64,000 nt of DNA from an uncultured Oscillibacter sp. (GCA_910584075.1 CAJTZI010000004.1:18125-82124); one strand, 5' to 3'; shown: positions 31,781 through 40,462, counted from the stretch's first letter. The notes: generated by a model from the sequence alone, not told the origin. Program-made: numbers and translations.

Positions 31781-34447
31781 ATGAGAAAGCTGGTTGCCGG
31801 CATATTGGCCCACGTGGATGCGGGCAAGACCACGCTGTCGGAGGCTTTGCTTTACCGGGGCGGTTCCATCCGGAAGCTGGGCAGGGTGGACCACAGGAAT
31901 GCCTTTCTGGACACCGACGCCATGGAGCGCCAGCGGGGGATCACCATCTTCTCCAAGCAGGCGGTGCTGTCTCTGGAGACGGTGGAGGTGTCTCTGCTGG
32001 ACACCCCGGGCCATGTGGACTTCTCTGCCGAGGCGGAGCGGGTGCTGCGGGTGCTGGACTGCGCCATTCTGGTCATCAGCGGGGCCGACGGCGTTCAGGC
32101 CCACACCCGGACCCTCTGGCGGCTGCTGGAGCGGTACGGGGTTCCCGTGTTTTTGTTTGTCAACAAGATGGACCTGGCCAGCGCGGACAGGGCGTCTCTG
32201 CTGACGTCCCTGAAGGAGAAGCTGGACAGCGGCTGTACGGATTTCTCCCTGCCGCCGGAGGCGCTGGCGGAGGAGGCCGCGGTCTGCGACGAGGCCGTTC
32301 TGGAGCGCTATCTGGAGACTGGAGAGGTGCCGGAGGCGGAGATGGCGGGGCTGATCCGGGAGCGAAAGCTGTTTCCCTGCCTCTTCGGCTCCGCATTGAA
32401 GCTGGAGGGTGTGGACGAATTTCTGGCGGCGCTGGAGCGGTACGCCCCGGTGCGGCAGTACCCGCCGGAGTTCGGCGCCCGGGTGTTCAAAATCGCCCGG
32501 GACAGCCAGGGGACCCGGCTGACCTATCTCAAGATCACCGGCGGAACGCTGCGGGTGAAGGACCTTCTGACAAACCGCCGCCCCGGAATGGCGGAGGAGG
32601 GGATCTGGTCGGAGAAGGCGGATCAGATCCGGATTTACTCCGGTGCGAAGTTCCGCGCCGTGGAGGAGGCCCCGGCGGGCACCGTGGCGGCGGTGACGGG
32701 GCTGAGCCGCACCCGCCCCGGGGACGGCCTGGGCTTTGAGGACGCCTGGGCCGGGCCGGTACTGGAGCCGGTGCTGGCCTGCCAGGTGATCCTGGAGGAC
32801 GGCACGGACCCCCACACGGCTCTGGGAAAGCTGCGGCAGCTGGAGGAGGAGGACCCTCAGCTCCACATCGTCTGGAACGGGAGCGAGATCCGGGTCCAGC
32901 TGATGGGCCAGGTGCAGCTGGAGATCCTCCAGCGTCTTGTGGAGGAGCGGTTTGGGATGGCGATCTCCTTCGGGCGGGGGGCCGTCCGCTACCGGGAGAC
33001 CATCGCCGCCCCGGTGGTGGGTATCGGCCACTTTGAACCCCTGCGGCACTACGCAGAGGTCCACCTGCTGCTGGAGCCCGGAGCCCCGGACAGCGGCCTG
33101 GTGCTGGACTCCGCCTGCCCCACAGACGTGCTGGATCTGAACTGGCAGCGGCTGATTCTGACCCATCTGGCGGAGAGGGAGCACCTGGGCGTGCTCACCG
33201 GCTCCCCCATCACGGATGTGAAGATCACCCTTCTCACAGGCCGGGCCCATGAGAAGCACACCGAGGGCGGGGACTTCCGTCAGGCCACTTACCGGGCGGT
33301 GCGTCAGGGCTTGATGCAGGCGGAGAGCGTGCTGCTGGAGCCCTGGTACGACTTCCGTCTGGAGCTGCCCGCCGCCCAGGCTGGCAGGGCCATCAGCGAC
33401 ATCCAGCGGATGAACGGCGAGACCGCCCCGCCGGAGACGGCGGGGGAGGAGACCGTCCTCACCGGGTCCGCCCCTGTGGCGGCCATGGGGGATTACGCCA
33501 GAGAGGTGGCGGCCTATACCCGGGGGCTGGGGCGGCTGTTCTGCTTCCCTGGGGGATACCGCCCCTGCGGCGAGGCGGAGGCGGTGATCGCGTCCGCCGG
33601 ATACGAGGCGGAGAGGGACGTGGAAAACACGCCGGACTCCGTATTCTGCGCCCACGGCGGGGGCTTCACCGTGCCCTGGCATGAGGTGCCCGCCCACGCC
33701 CACCTGGACAGCGGCGTCCGCTTCAATCCGCCGGAGGAGCGGATGGAGGAGGCACCCCGCGTCCGGCAGAGTGCGGACTACGCCGGAACCGTTGAGCAGG
33801 ACAGGGAGCTCCAGGCCATCTTTGAGCGGACCTACGGCCCGGTGAAGCGGCGGGCGTTCATCCCGCCCAAAGAGCCCCGGCGGGCCCCCGCGGCGGAGCA
33901 GGCGGAGCGGCGGCCTGTGCCGGAGCGGGACAGCGGGCCGGAGTACCTGCTGGTGGACGGCTACAACATCATCTTCGCCTGGGACGAGCTGAAGGACATC
34001 GCCCGGGACAACCTGGACGCCGCCCGGAAGCACCTGTGCGACCTGCTGTGCAGCTATCAGGGATATCAGAAATGCCGGGTCATCGCGGTGTTTGACGCCT
34101 ATAAGGTCAAAGGCGGCCTGGGCTCTGTGGAGAAGTACCACAATATCCACGTGGTCTATACCAGGGAGGCGGAGACGGCGGACGCCTACATCGAGCGGGC
34201 CACCTACGAGATTGGGCGGAAGCACCGGGTGAAGGTGGCCACCTCCGACGGGCCGGAGCAGCTGATCATTCTGGGCCACGGGGCCCTGCGGATGTCGGCG
34301 GCGGGTTTCCGCGAGGAGGTGGAGCGGGTCCAGGGGCAGATTGCCGCCGCCTTGAGCCGCAACAATCAAAAGATCAGGACCGGTGCGGTGCGTTCCGCCA
34401 TGGAGCGGGCCCAAAACGCCGGAAAAAAGGAGGACCCATCATGCTGA
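31781..34447 (+). CDS. TetM-like ribosomal GTPase fused to a YacP/Rae1-type NYN nuclease
   Basis: An 888-residue protein. Residues 1-650 follow the EF-G/TetM plan: G1 AHVDAGKTT, switch RQRGITI, G3 DTPGHVDF, G4 NKMD, domain II, then domains III-V (GRAHEKHTEGGDFRQATYRA as in TetM domain IV/V). A linker of about 70 residues leads to a C-terminal NYN domain (about 725-860): LLVDGYNIIFAWDELKDIA, VIAVFDAYKVKGG, ETADAYIERATYEIG and VATSDGPEQLIILGHGA, the acidic residues of YacP/Rae1. Rae1 cuts mRNA in the ribosomal A site. Combining the two suggests a factor that clears stalled ribosomes. Overlaps the next gene by seven bases. Confidence 0.85.
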   Translation: MRKLVAGILAHVDAGKTTLSEALLYRGGSIRKLGRVDHRNAFLDTDAMERQRGITIFSKQAVLSLETVEVSLLDTPGHVDFSAEAERVLRVLDCAILVISGADGVQAHTRTLWRLLERYGVPVFLFVNKMDLASADRASLLTSLKEKLDSGCTDFSLPPEALAEEAAVCDEAVLERYLETGEVPEAEMAGLIRERKLFPCLFGSALKLEGVDEFLAALERYAPVRQYPPEFGARVFKIARDSQGTRLTYLKITGGTLRVKDLLTNRRPGMAEEGIWSEKADQIRIYSGAKFRAVEEAPAGTVAAVTGLSRTRPGDGLGFEDAWAGPVLEPVLACQVILEDGTDPHTALGKLRQLEEEDPQLHIVWNGSEIRVQLMGQVQLEILQRLVEERFGMAISFGRGAVRYRETIAAPVVGIGHFEPLRHYAEVHLLLEPGAPDSGLVLDSACPTDVLDLNWQRLILTHLAEREHLGVLTGSPITDVKITLLTGRAHEKHTEGGDFRQATYRAVRQGLMQAESVLLEPWYDFRLELPAAQAGRAISDIQRMNGETAPPETAGEETVLTGSAPVAAMGDYAREVAAYTRGLGRLFCFPGGYRPCGEAEAVIASAGYEAERDVENTPDSVFCAHGGGFTVPWHEVPAHAHLDSGVRFNPPEERMEEAPRVRQSADYAGTVEQDRELQAIFERTYGPVKRRAFIPPKEPRRAPAAEQAERRPVPERDSGPEYLLVDGYNIIFAWDELKDIARDNLDAARKHLCDLLCSYQGYQKCRVIAVFDAYKVKGGLGSVEKYHNIHVVYTREAETADAYIERATYEIGRKHRVKVATSDGPEQLIILGHGALRMSAAGFREEVERVQGQIAAALSRNNQKIRTGAVRSAMERAQNAGKKEDPSC

Positions 34448-34863
34448 CCACCATCTGGACTGCCGCCGCCGTGCTGTCCGCCTGTACGGCGGGGCGGCGG
34501 CACCTGTGCCGCGCGGGACGCCGGGAGACCGCTCACTGGGGCGGCAGGGTCCGCCTGACGGCCCTGTGGAACGAAGGCGCGGCCTTCGGCCTGCCCGTTG
34601 GGCGCGGCGCGCTGGCGGCCCTCTCCGCGGGGGCGCTGGCGGCGGTGCTCCGCTGCCGGAGGCGGGCCCCCGCCGCAGCGGGTCTGGTCCTGGGAGGCGG
34701 CCTCAGCAACCTGTGGGAGCGGCTGCGGTATGGCCGGGTGTACGACTACCTCCGGTTTCCCCGGGTGCCGGGTCCCTTGGGGCGGTATGTCTACAACCTG
34801 GCTGACCTGGCCCTCGTCCTGGGGGCGGCGGGGCTGCTGCTGGGCCGCCGGCGCCGTCGGTAG
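34441..34863 (+). CDS. Divergent signal peptidase II (LspA-like)
   Basis: A 140-residue four-helix membrane protein. It keeps an LspA-type pattern: LWNEGAAFGLP, GGGLSNLWERLRYGRVYDYL and YNLADLALVLGAAGLL. The two aspartates of the catalytic pair (VYDY, NLAD) are present, but it is shorter than typical LspA (about 160) and arginine rich. It is co-translated with the GTPase-nuclease fusion, so it may be a specialised paralogue rather than the housekeeping enzyme. Confidence 0.65.
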   Translation: MLTTIWTAAAVLSACTAGRRHLCRAGRRETAHWGGRVRLTALWNEGAAFGLPVGRGALAALSAGALAAVLRCRRRAPAAAGLVLGGGLSNLWERLRYGRVYDYLRFPRVPGPLGRYVYNLADLALVLGAAGLLLGRRRRR

Positions 34864-34948
34864 ACAGGGCCTGCTCCGTCCGGCGGACGGTATGCCGGGA
34901 GCATCCCGGGCACTGGATTTTTTCGGGATTACAAGGTTGACATAACAG

Positions 34949-34969
34949 TGTGGAAAACTCTGTGGAAAA
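34949..34969 (-). promoter_or_regulatory. Two DnaA-box-like sequences
   Basis: Two direct copies of TGTGGAAAA (TTTTCCACA on the minus strand), at 34949-34957 and 34961-34969, 12 bases apart. TTTTCCACA is a one-mismatch variant of TTATCCACA. Only two occur and no AT-rich unwinding region or dnaA gene is near, so an origin is not claimed. The rest of this 418-bp gap holds the next promoter and no gene. Confidence 0.35.
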
Positions 34970-35107
34970 TGTGCAAAACCCAATGGCGGCAGGCATTTTG
35001 CCGGGTGACAGCCCCGTTATGAAAAGATTTGCGCAAGAACATTTTCTCGAAAAAACAAAATCTCTTCCGGGAAAGGGCGGGAAAAGCAGCTTCGGTCAGG
35101 AGAATAC

Positions 35108-35136
35108 TTGAACCCGGGGAAAAACTGTGATATAAT
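35108..35136 (+). promoter_or_regulatory. Promoter of topoisomerase B-subunit gene
   Basis: TTGAAC (35108-35113) and consensus TATAAT (35131-35136), spacer 17. A leader of about 140 nt follows, with a GC hairpin (GCCTCC/GGAGGC at about 35178-35192). Confidence 0.7.
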
Positions 35137-35281
35137 AACAGGAAACGGCGGTTCTGACGGATTTCGACCTTTTTTCTGCCTCCGGCGGAGGCAGCTGTGA
35201 GAGGCAGCTTTTCGCGGCGCGGGGACCGCTGTTCCAGATATTGGTATTTTTGGGGCGGCGACGCCCTTTTTTGGAGGTCCT

Positions 35282-37273
35282 ATGGCATTGAAAAAACAGG
35301 ATTACGGCAATGAGAGCATTTCGTCTCTCAAGGGCGCGGACCGGGTCCGGAAGCGGCCCGGCGTCATTTTCGGCTCCGACGGGCTGGACGGCTGTGAGCA
35401 CGCGGTATTTGAGATTCTCTCCAACTCCATCGACGAGGCCCGGGAGGGCCACGGCACGTCCATCACCGTCACCCGGTACGCCGACCACAGCGTGGAGGTG
35501 GAGGATGCCGGCCGGGGCTGCCCGGTGGACTGGAACGAGAAGGAGCAGCGGTACAACTGGGAGCTGGTGTTCTGCGAGCTGTACGCCGGCGGCAAGTACG
35601 GAGACGGGGGCGGGGACAACTACGAGTTCTCCTTAGGCCTCAACGGCCTGGGCTCCTGCGCCACGCAGTATGCCTCCCGGTACATGGACGTCACCGTCTG
35701 GCGGGACGGCTTTGAGTACAGCCTTCACTTTGAGCGTGGGGAGATTGTGGGGGAACTGGGGAAAAAGCCCCTGCCCAAGAATCAGAGTAAAAAGACCGGC
35801 ACCCGCACCCGCTGGCTGCCGGATTTGGACGTGTTCACGGACATCGCCATCCCGGCGGAGTATTTTGCCGATGTGATGAAGCGTCAGGCGGTGGTGAACG
35901 CCGGCGTTCGCTTTCTCTTCAGGGATGAGGCGCCGGAAGGCTTTGCCGAGACGGAGTTCCTCTATGAAAACGGCATCTCCGACTATGTGGCGGAGCTGGC
36001 GGGGGAGGGCGCTCTGACGGCCCCTGTCTTCTGGCAGGCGGAGAAGCGGGGACGGGACCGGGCGGACAAACCGGAGTACAAGGTGAAGCTCAGTGCGGCC
36101 CTCTGCTTTTCCAATAAGGTCAACGTGGTGGAGCACTATCACAACTCCAGCTGGCTGGAGCACGGCGGCAGTCCGGAGAAGGCCAGCAGGTCCGCCTTTG
36201 TCTCCGCTGTGGACAAGTACCTGCGGGACCAAGGGAAGTACCAGAAGAACGAGAGCAAGGTCACCTGGGCGGACGTGGAGGACTGCCTGGTGCTGGTCTC
36301 CAACAACTTCTCCACCCAGACCAGCTATGAGAACCAGACGAAAAAGGCCATCACCAACAAGTTTGTCCAAGAGGCCATGGCGGAATTCCTGCGGTCCAAC
36401 CTGGAGATCTACTTCATCGAAAACCCCTTTGACGCGGAGAAGATCGCGGGACAGGTGCTCTTGAACAAGCGCAGCCGGGAGAAGGCCGAGGAGGCCCGGC
36501 TGAACATCAAGAAGAAGCTCTCCGGCTCCATTGACATCGCCAACCGGGTGCAGAAGTTTGTGGACTGCCGCACCAAGGACGTGGAGCGCCGGGAGATCTA
36601 CATCGTGGAGGGCGACAGCGCCCTGGGCAGCGTGAAGCAGGCCCGGGACTCGGAGTACCAGGGCATCATGCCCATCCGGGGCAAGATTCTGAACTGCCTC
36701 AAGGCGGATTACGCCCGGATTTTCAAGAGCGAGATCATCACGGACCTCATCAAGGTTCTGGGCTGCGGCGTGGAGGTGCAGAATAAGCATGTCAAGGACG
36801 TCTCCACCTTCGACCTGAATAACCTCCGCTGGAGCAAGGTGGTGATCTGCACCGACGGCGACGTGGACGGCTTCCAGATCCGCACCCTGGTGCTGACCAT
36901 GCTCTACCGCCTGACGCCGACGCTGATCCGGGAGGGGTACGTGTATATCGCGGAGACGCCCCTGTTTGAGATCAACTGCGGGGAGAAGACCTGGTTTGCC
37001 TACTCCGACAAGGAGAAGAACGACATTGTGAAGGAGCTGGAGGGGAAGAAGGTCAAGATCGACCGCTCCAAGGGCCTGGGCGAGAACGAGCCGGACATGA
37101 TGTGGCTGACCACCATGAACCCGGAGACCCGGCGGCTGATCCGGGTGATGCCGGAGGACGTGGAGCGGACGGCGGCGGTGTTCGACCTGTTGCTGGGGGA
37201 CAACCTCCAGGGCCGGAAGGAGCACATCGCCGAGAACGGGTATAAATATCTGGAGATGGCGGACATCTCATGA
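35282..37273 (+). CDS. Divergent type II topoisomerase subunit B (GyrB/ParE paralogue)
   Basis: A 663-residue GHKL-ATPase/TOPRIM protein. ATPase motifs: FEILSNSIDEAREGHG, DAGRGCPVDW and SLGLNGLGSCATQY. TOPRIM: YIVEGDSALGSVKQARDSEY (canonical EGDSAGGS) and CTDGDVDGFQIRTL (canonical DADVDGAHIRTL). These are conservative changes, so catalysis is probably kept. It belongs to a second clostridial type II topoisomerase distinct from housekeeping GyrB. The A-subunit gene lies 900 bp downstream, separated by inserted sequence. GGAGG precedes the ATG by five bases. Confidence 0.85.
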   Translation: MALKKQDYGNESISSLKGADRVRKRPGVIFGSDGLDGCEHAVFEILSNSIDEAREGHGTSITVTRYADHSVEVEDAGRGCPVDWNEKEQRYNWELVFCELYAGGKYGDGGGDNYEFSLGLNGLGSCATQYASRYMDVTVWRDGFEYSLHFERGEIVGELGKKPLPKNQSKKTGTRTRWLPDLDVFTDIAIPAEYFADVMKRQAVVNAGVRFLFRDEAPEGFAETEFLYENGISDYVAELAGEGALTAPVFWQAEKRGRDRADKPEYKVKLSAALCFSNKVNVVEHYHNSSWLEHGGSPEKASRSAFVSAVDKYLRDQGKYQKNESKVTWADVEDCLVLVSNNFSTQTSYENQTKKAITNKFVQEAMAEFLRSNLEIYFIENPFDAEKIAGQVLLNKRSREKAEEARLNIKKKLSGSIDIANRVQKFVDCRTKDVERREIYIVEGDSALGSVKQARDSEYQGIMPIRGKILNCLKADYARIFKSEIITDLIKVLGCGVEVQNKHVKDVSTFDLNNLRWSKVVICTDGDVDGFQIRTLVLTMLYRLTPTLIREGYVYIAETPLFEINCGEKTWFAYSDKEKNDIVKELEGKKVKIDRSKGLGENEPDMMWLTTMNPETRRLIRVMPEDVERTAAVFDLLLGDNLQGRKEHIAENGYKYLEMADIS

Positions 37274-37276
37274 GTC

Positions 37277-37642
37277 ATGCTGGATAAAAACAAGCGGGTG
37301 CAGCGGCCGGAGCACTTGAAAGGCCATGATTATTCCCGGCCGGGCTGCTGCTTTGTAACCTTCCATACAAAAATTAGAGGGGAGAATATCCTCTGCAAAG
37401 TGGTAAAAGCCGAAAGAGAAGCAGAGCGTTCCTTTGTGGGGCAGGCCCCACATCCATTCCTGGGATTATCCATGCAATTAAGGTGTTGACTGCAGGGAAA
37501 CTGGGGGAATCCGTCTGGCAGGAGCGCTGCGATGACCACATTATCCGCAGCTGGCAGGACCTCGAAAACACCCGCCCAATATATCCGGGACAACCCTATG
37601 AAATGGTTCCTCAGACGGGAAAGTGATCATTCCGTCTTCTGA
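37277..37642 (+). pseudogene. REP-associated (Y1) transposase remnant
   Basis: N-terminal RVQRPEHLKGHDYSRPGCCF then VTFHTKIRGENIL matches the start of RAYT/Transposase_17 proteins. After 37489 the frame changes and the C-terminal part appears: GESVWQERCDDHIIRSWQDL, then IRDNPMKWFLRRESDHSVF. The middle, with the HUH motif and catalytic Tyr, is deleted. It follows the topoisomerase stop by three bases. Confidence 0.6.
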
Positions 37643-37655
37643 AAACCGGGTTTTC

Positions 37656-37691
37656 ATTGCAGGGGCCGCCGAGGGCGGCGGCCCCTGCAAT
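37656..37691. repeat. REP-like perfect hairpin
   Basis: 16-bp perfect arms ATTGCAGGGGCCGCCG / CGGCGGCCCCTGCAAT, loop AGGG. It lies immediately after the Y1 transposase remnant and resembles the hairpin at 8791-8826 in size and core (GCAGGGG). Confidence 0.6.
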
Positions 37692-37693
37692 GA

Positions 37694-37851
37694 TCAGGGA
37701 TGATCCTGCTCCCTGAAATGCCGGTGCAGGAGCCAGCGGAGGTATCCCGCCAGCGTTCTGCCGGTCTCTTCTGCCAGTTGGGACAGGCGGCTATGATCCT
37801 TGGGGTGAGCATGACACAGACATTCTTTTTTTTGCGCTTATTGGTTTCCAT
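37694..37851 (-). pseudogene. Ribbon-helix-helix-like small protein, frameshifted
   Basis: The frame from ATG 37851 (ribosome site GAGGTG) reads METNKRKKKNVCVMLTP and then leaves frame; one extra C in the run of four (37802-37805 on the plus strand) would continue it as KDHSRLSQLAEETGRTLAGY and then LRWLLHRHFREQDHP, a typical ribbon-helix-helix fold. It is divergent from the Xre gene with shared operators. Confidence 0.55.
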
Positions 37852-37865
37852 ATAAATCACCTCAC

Positions 37866-37914
37866 TTGCATTTGAGATAAATTTTATCTAAAATACAATA
37901 GATAAATTTCGTCT
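37866..37914 (+). promoter_or_regulatory. Promoter of Xre gene with two operators
   Basis: TTGCAT (37866-37871) and TAAAAT (37889-37894), spacer 17. A perfect palindrome AGATAAATTTTATCT fills the spacer (37875-37889) and a second, imperfect copy AGATAAATTTCGTCT lies at 37900-37914, 25 bp away. Both also cover the region needed by the divergent gene. Confidence 0.75.
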
Positions 37915-37937
37915 AATGTATTCTTTTCCAGGGTGAT

Positions 37938-38168
37938 ATGATGGAAACAAGAATACGAGACCTGCGGGAAGACCGCGATTTATCACAGAGCGAGGTAGCA
38001 GAAGCAATCGGCATCTCCCAGCGCAAATACAGTTATTTGGAAACTGGGCAACAGCTTTGGACGGACGAAATTTTGGTCCGTCTTGCGAAATTCTACAATA
38101 CCAGTGTGGATTATTTGTTAAAACAGACCGAGAACCCCGAACCATATTCCCGCGAAAAAGACGAGTAA
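37938..38168 (+). CDS. Xre-family HTH regulator
   Basis: A 76-residue single-domain regulator: IRDLREDRDLSQSEVAEAIG, then ISQRKYSYLETGQQL and FYNTSVDYLLKQTENP. It probably binds the two AGATAAATTT palindromes in its own promoter. It lies 12 bases upstream of the topoisomerase A-subunit gene and may now drive that gene's transcription. The in-frame ATG at 37941 is an equally possible start. Its lower GC content than the flanking topoisomerase genes suggests insertion. Confidence 0.85.
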   Translation: MMETRIRDLREDRDLSQSEVAEAIGISQRKYSYLETGQQLWTDEILVRLAKFYNTSVDYLLKQTENPEPYSREKDE

Positions 38169-38180
38169 GGAACCAACACT

Positions 38181-40439
38181 ATGCCGAAGAAGAAAACGCC
38201 AAACGAAAATAAGCCAAAAGTCAATAACCCCAACGTCCTGGGCCTCCATGCCGCCGTGGTGGAGCAGTCCATCACCGACACTCTGGAGACCAACTACATG
38301 CCCTACGCCATGAGCGTCATCGTCTCCCGGGCCATTCCGGAGATCGACGGCTTCAAGCCCTCCCACCGCAAGCTCCTCTACACCATGTACAAGATGGGCC
38401 TTCTCACCGGGGCCCGGACCAAGTCCGCCAACATCGTGGGCCAGACCATGCGCCTCAACCCCCACGGCGACGCCGCCATCTACGACACCATGGTGCGGCT
38501 CTCCCGGGGCTACGGCGCCCTCCTGACCCCCTTTGTGGACTCCAAGGGCAACTTCGGCAAGTGCTACTCCCGGGATATGTCCTGGGCCGCTCCCCGGTAC
38601 ACCGAGGCAAAGCTGGCCCCCATCTGCCAGGAGATTTTCAAGGATATCGACAGCGACACCGTGGACTTTGTGGACAACTACGACAACTCCATGAAGGAGC
38701 CGGCCCTGCTGCCCACCACCTTCCCCAACATCCTGGTGTCCGCCAACACCGGCATCGCCGTTGGCATGGCCTCCCAGTTCTGCGGGTTCAACCTGAAAGA
38801 GGTCTGCGACACCGCGGCGGCCTACCTGAAAAATCCGGACTGTGACCTGACGGAGACGCTGCTTGCCCCGGACTTTCCCACCGGCGGCGAGCTGATCTGC
38901 GACCCGGCGGCCCTCAACGAGATTTACAGTACGGGCCGGGGCAGTGTGAAGGTCCGGGCCAAGTACCGCTATGTCAAAGAGGAAAATCTCATCGAGATCT
39001 ACGAGATCCCCTACTCCACCACCACCGAGGCCATCATTGACAAGGTGGCGGAGCTGATCAAGGCCGGAAAAGCCAGGGAGATTGCCGACATGCGGGACGA
39101 GACGGACCTCTCCGGCCTCAAGCTGGCCATCGACCTGAAGCGGGGCACGGACCCGGACAAGCTCATGGCAAAGCTCTTCCGCCAGACGCCTCTGGAGGAC
39201 TCCTTCTCCTGCAACTTCAACGTGCTCATCGCCGGCATGCCGAAGGTCCTGGGGGTCCGGCAGATTCTGGAGGAGTGGACCGCCTGGCGCACGGACTCCG
39301 TCCGGCGGCGGGTGTACTTCGTCCTGCAAAAGCGCAGGGACAAGCTGCACCTCCTGAAGGGCCTCAAGCGGATCCTCCTGGATATTGACAAGGCCATCAA
39401 GATCATCCGGGAGACGGAGGAGGAGGCCGAGGTCATCCCCAATCTGATGATCGGCTTCGGCATCGACCAGGTCCAGGCTGAGTACGTGGCGGAGATCAAA
39501 CTCCGCAACATCAACAAGGAGTATATCCTGAAGCGGGTCAACGAGACCGCTGCCCTCCAGGACGAGATCGAGGACCTGGAGGACATCCTAAGCAGCCCCA
39601 AACGGGTGAAAAAGATCATCGTGGAGGAGCTGAACGAGGCGGCGAGGAAGTACGGCGAGCCCCGCCGCACCTCCATTGTCTACGGCCACGAGATCGAGGT
39701 CTACGACGAGGCGGAGCAGGTGGAGGAGTACCCGGTCCACCTGTTCCTCTCCCGGGAGGGCTACTTCAAGAAGATCACTCCCCAGAGCCTGCGGATGAGC
39801 GGCGAGCAGAAGTTCAAGGAGGGCGACGGCCTCCGACAGAGCTTCGAGGCCACCTCCGCCGCGGAGATCATGTTCTTCACCAACCAGTGCCAGGTCTACA
39901 AGACCCGTCTGACGGAGTTTGACGACGCCAAGGCCAGCATCCTGGGGGACTATCTGCCCTCGAAACTTGGCATGGACCCGGGGGAGAGCGTGGTGTACGC
40001 CGTGCTGCCCGGGGCGGATTACGCCGGGGCGCTGCTGTTCTTCTTTGAAAACGGCAAGGCCGCCCGGGTGGATCTGACGGCCTACAAGACCACCTCCAAC
40101 CGCCGCAAGCTCACCGGGGCCTACTCCGACAAGTCCCCCCTGTGCTGTATCCAGCGGGTGGACCGGGACCTGGAGCTGGCGGTGTACTCCACGGAGCCCC
40201 GGTGCCTGATCTTCCACACGGCCCTGCTGACCCCCAAGACCACCCGCTCCACCCAGGGCGTGGCGGTAATGAACCTGAAGCCCAAGTACCGCCTGGAGGC
40301 CGTGCGCCCCCTGGAGGAAACGGGAATCACCAACCAGAACCGCTATCGGATGCGCTCCATCCCCGCCGCCGGGGCATTGCTGCGGCAGGAGGACAGCGAG
40401 GAGAAGCAGATCGGGCTTTTGGATGAGGAGATGAACTGA
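38181..40439 (+). CDS. Divergent type II topoisomerase subunit A (GyrA/ParC paralogue)
   Basis: A 752-residue protein. The breakage-reunion domain begins at about residue 30 (ETNYMPYAMSVIVSRAIPEI). The active-site Tyr is in SWAAPRYTEAKLAP (canonical AAxRYTE) and the quinolone-region helix reads PHGDAAIYDTMVRLSRGYG. The C-terminal part (about 520-752) is short with degenerate beta-pinwheel blades and no GyrA box, so wrapping-type supercoiling is unlikely; a decatenase or specialised role is inferred. It lacks its own clear promoter and begins 12 bases after the Xre gene. Confidence 0.85.
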   Translation: MPKKKTPNENKPKVNNPNVLGLHAAVVEQSITDTLETNYMPYAMSVIVSRAIPEIDGFKPSHRKLLYTMYKMGLLTGARTKSANIVGQTMRLNPHGDAAIYDTMVRLSRGYGALLTPFVDSKGNFGKCYSRDMSWAAPRYTEAKLAPICQEIFKDIDSDTVDFVDNYDNSMKEPALLPTTFPNILVSANTGIAVGMASQFCGFNLKEVCDTAAAYLKNPDCDLTETLLAPDFPTGGELICDPAALNEIYSTGRGSVKVRAKYRYVKEENLIEIYEIPYSTTTEAIIDKVAELIKAGKAREIADMRDETDLSGLKLAIDLKRGTDPDKLMAKLFRQTPLEDSFSCNFNVLIAGMPKVLGVRQILEEWTAWRTDSVRRRVYFVLQKRRDKLHLLKGLKRILLDIDKAIKIIRETEEEAEVIPNLMIGFGIDQVQAEYVAEIKLRNINKEYILKRVNETAALQDEIEDLEDILSSPKRVKKIIVEELNEAARKYGEPRRTSIVYGHEIEVYDEAEQVEEYPVHLFLSREGYFKKITPQSLRMSGEQKFKEGDGLRQSFEATSAAEIMFFTNQCQVYKTRLTEFDDAKASILGDYLPSKLGMDPGESVVYAVLPGADYAGALLFFFENGKAARVDLTAYKTTSNRRKLTGAYSDKSPLCCIQRVDRDLELAVYSTEPRCLIFHTALLTPKTTRSTQGVAVMNLKPKYRLEAVRPLEETGITNQNRYRMRSIPAAGALLRQEDSEEKQIGLLDEEMN

Positions 40440-40462
40440 CGACAGATTATGAGGAGGAAGCA

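Noticed and set aside
31760..34414. An 884-codon minus-strand frame opposite the GTPase-nuclease fusion
   Set aside because: It is a codon shadow of the plus-strand gene, with unnatural Leu/Arg/Gly/His composition and no domain.
31781..34447. Simple annotation as an acquired tetracycline-resistance gene
   Set aside because: The extra nuclease domain, native base composition and lack of mobile context point to a resident ribosome factor; resistance is not excluded but not supported.
34864..35281. Possible replication origin because of two DnaA-box-like sequences near topoisomerase genes
   Set aside because: Only two variant boxes, no dnaA/dnaN, and the topoisomerase is the divergent paralogue rather than gyrase.
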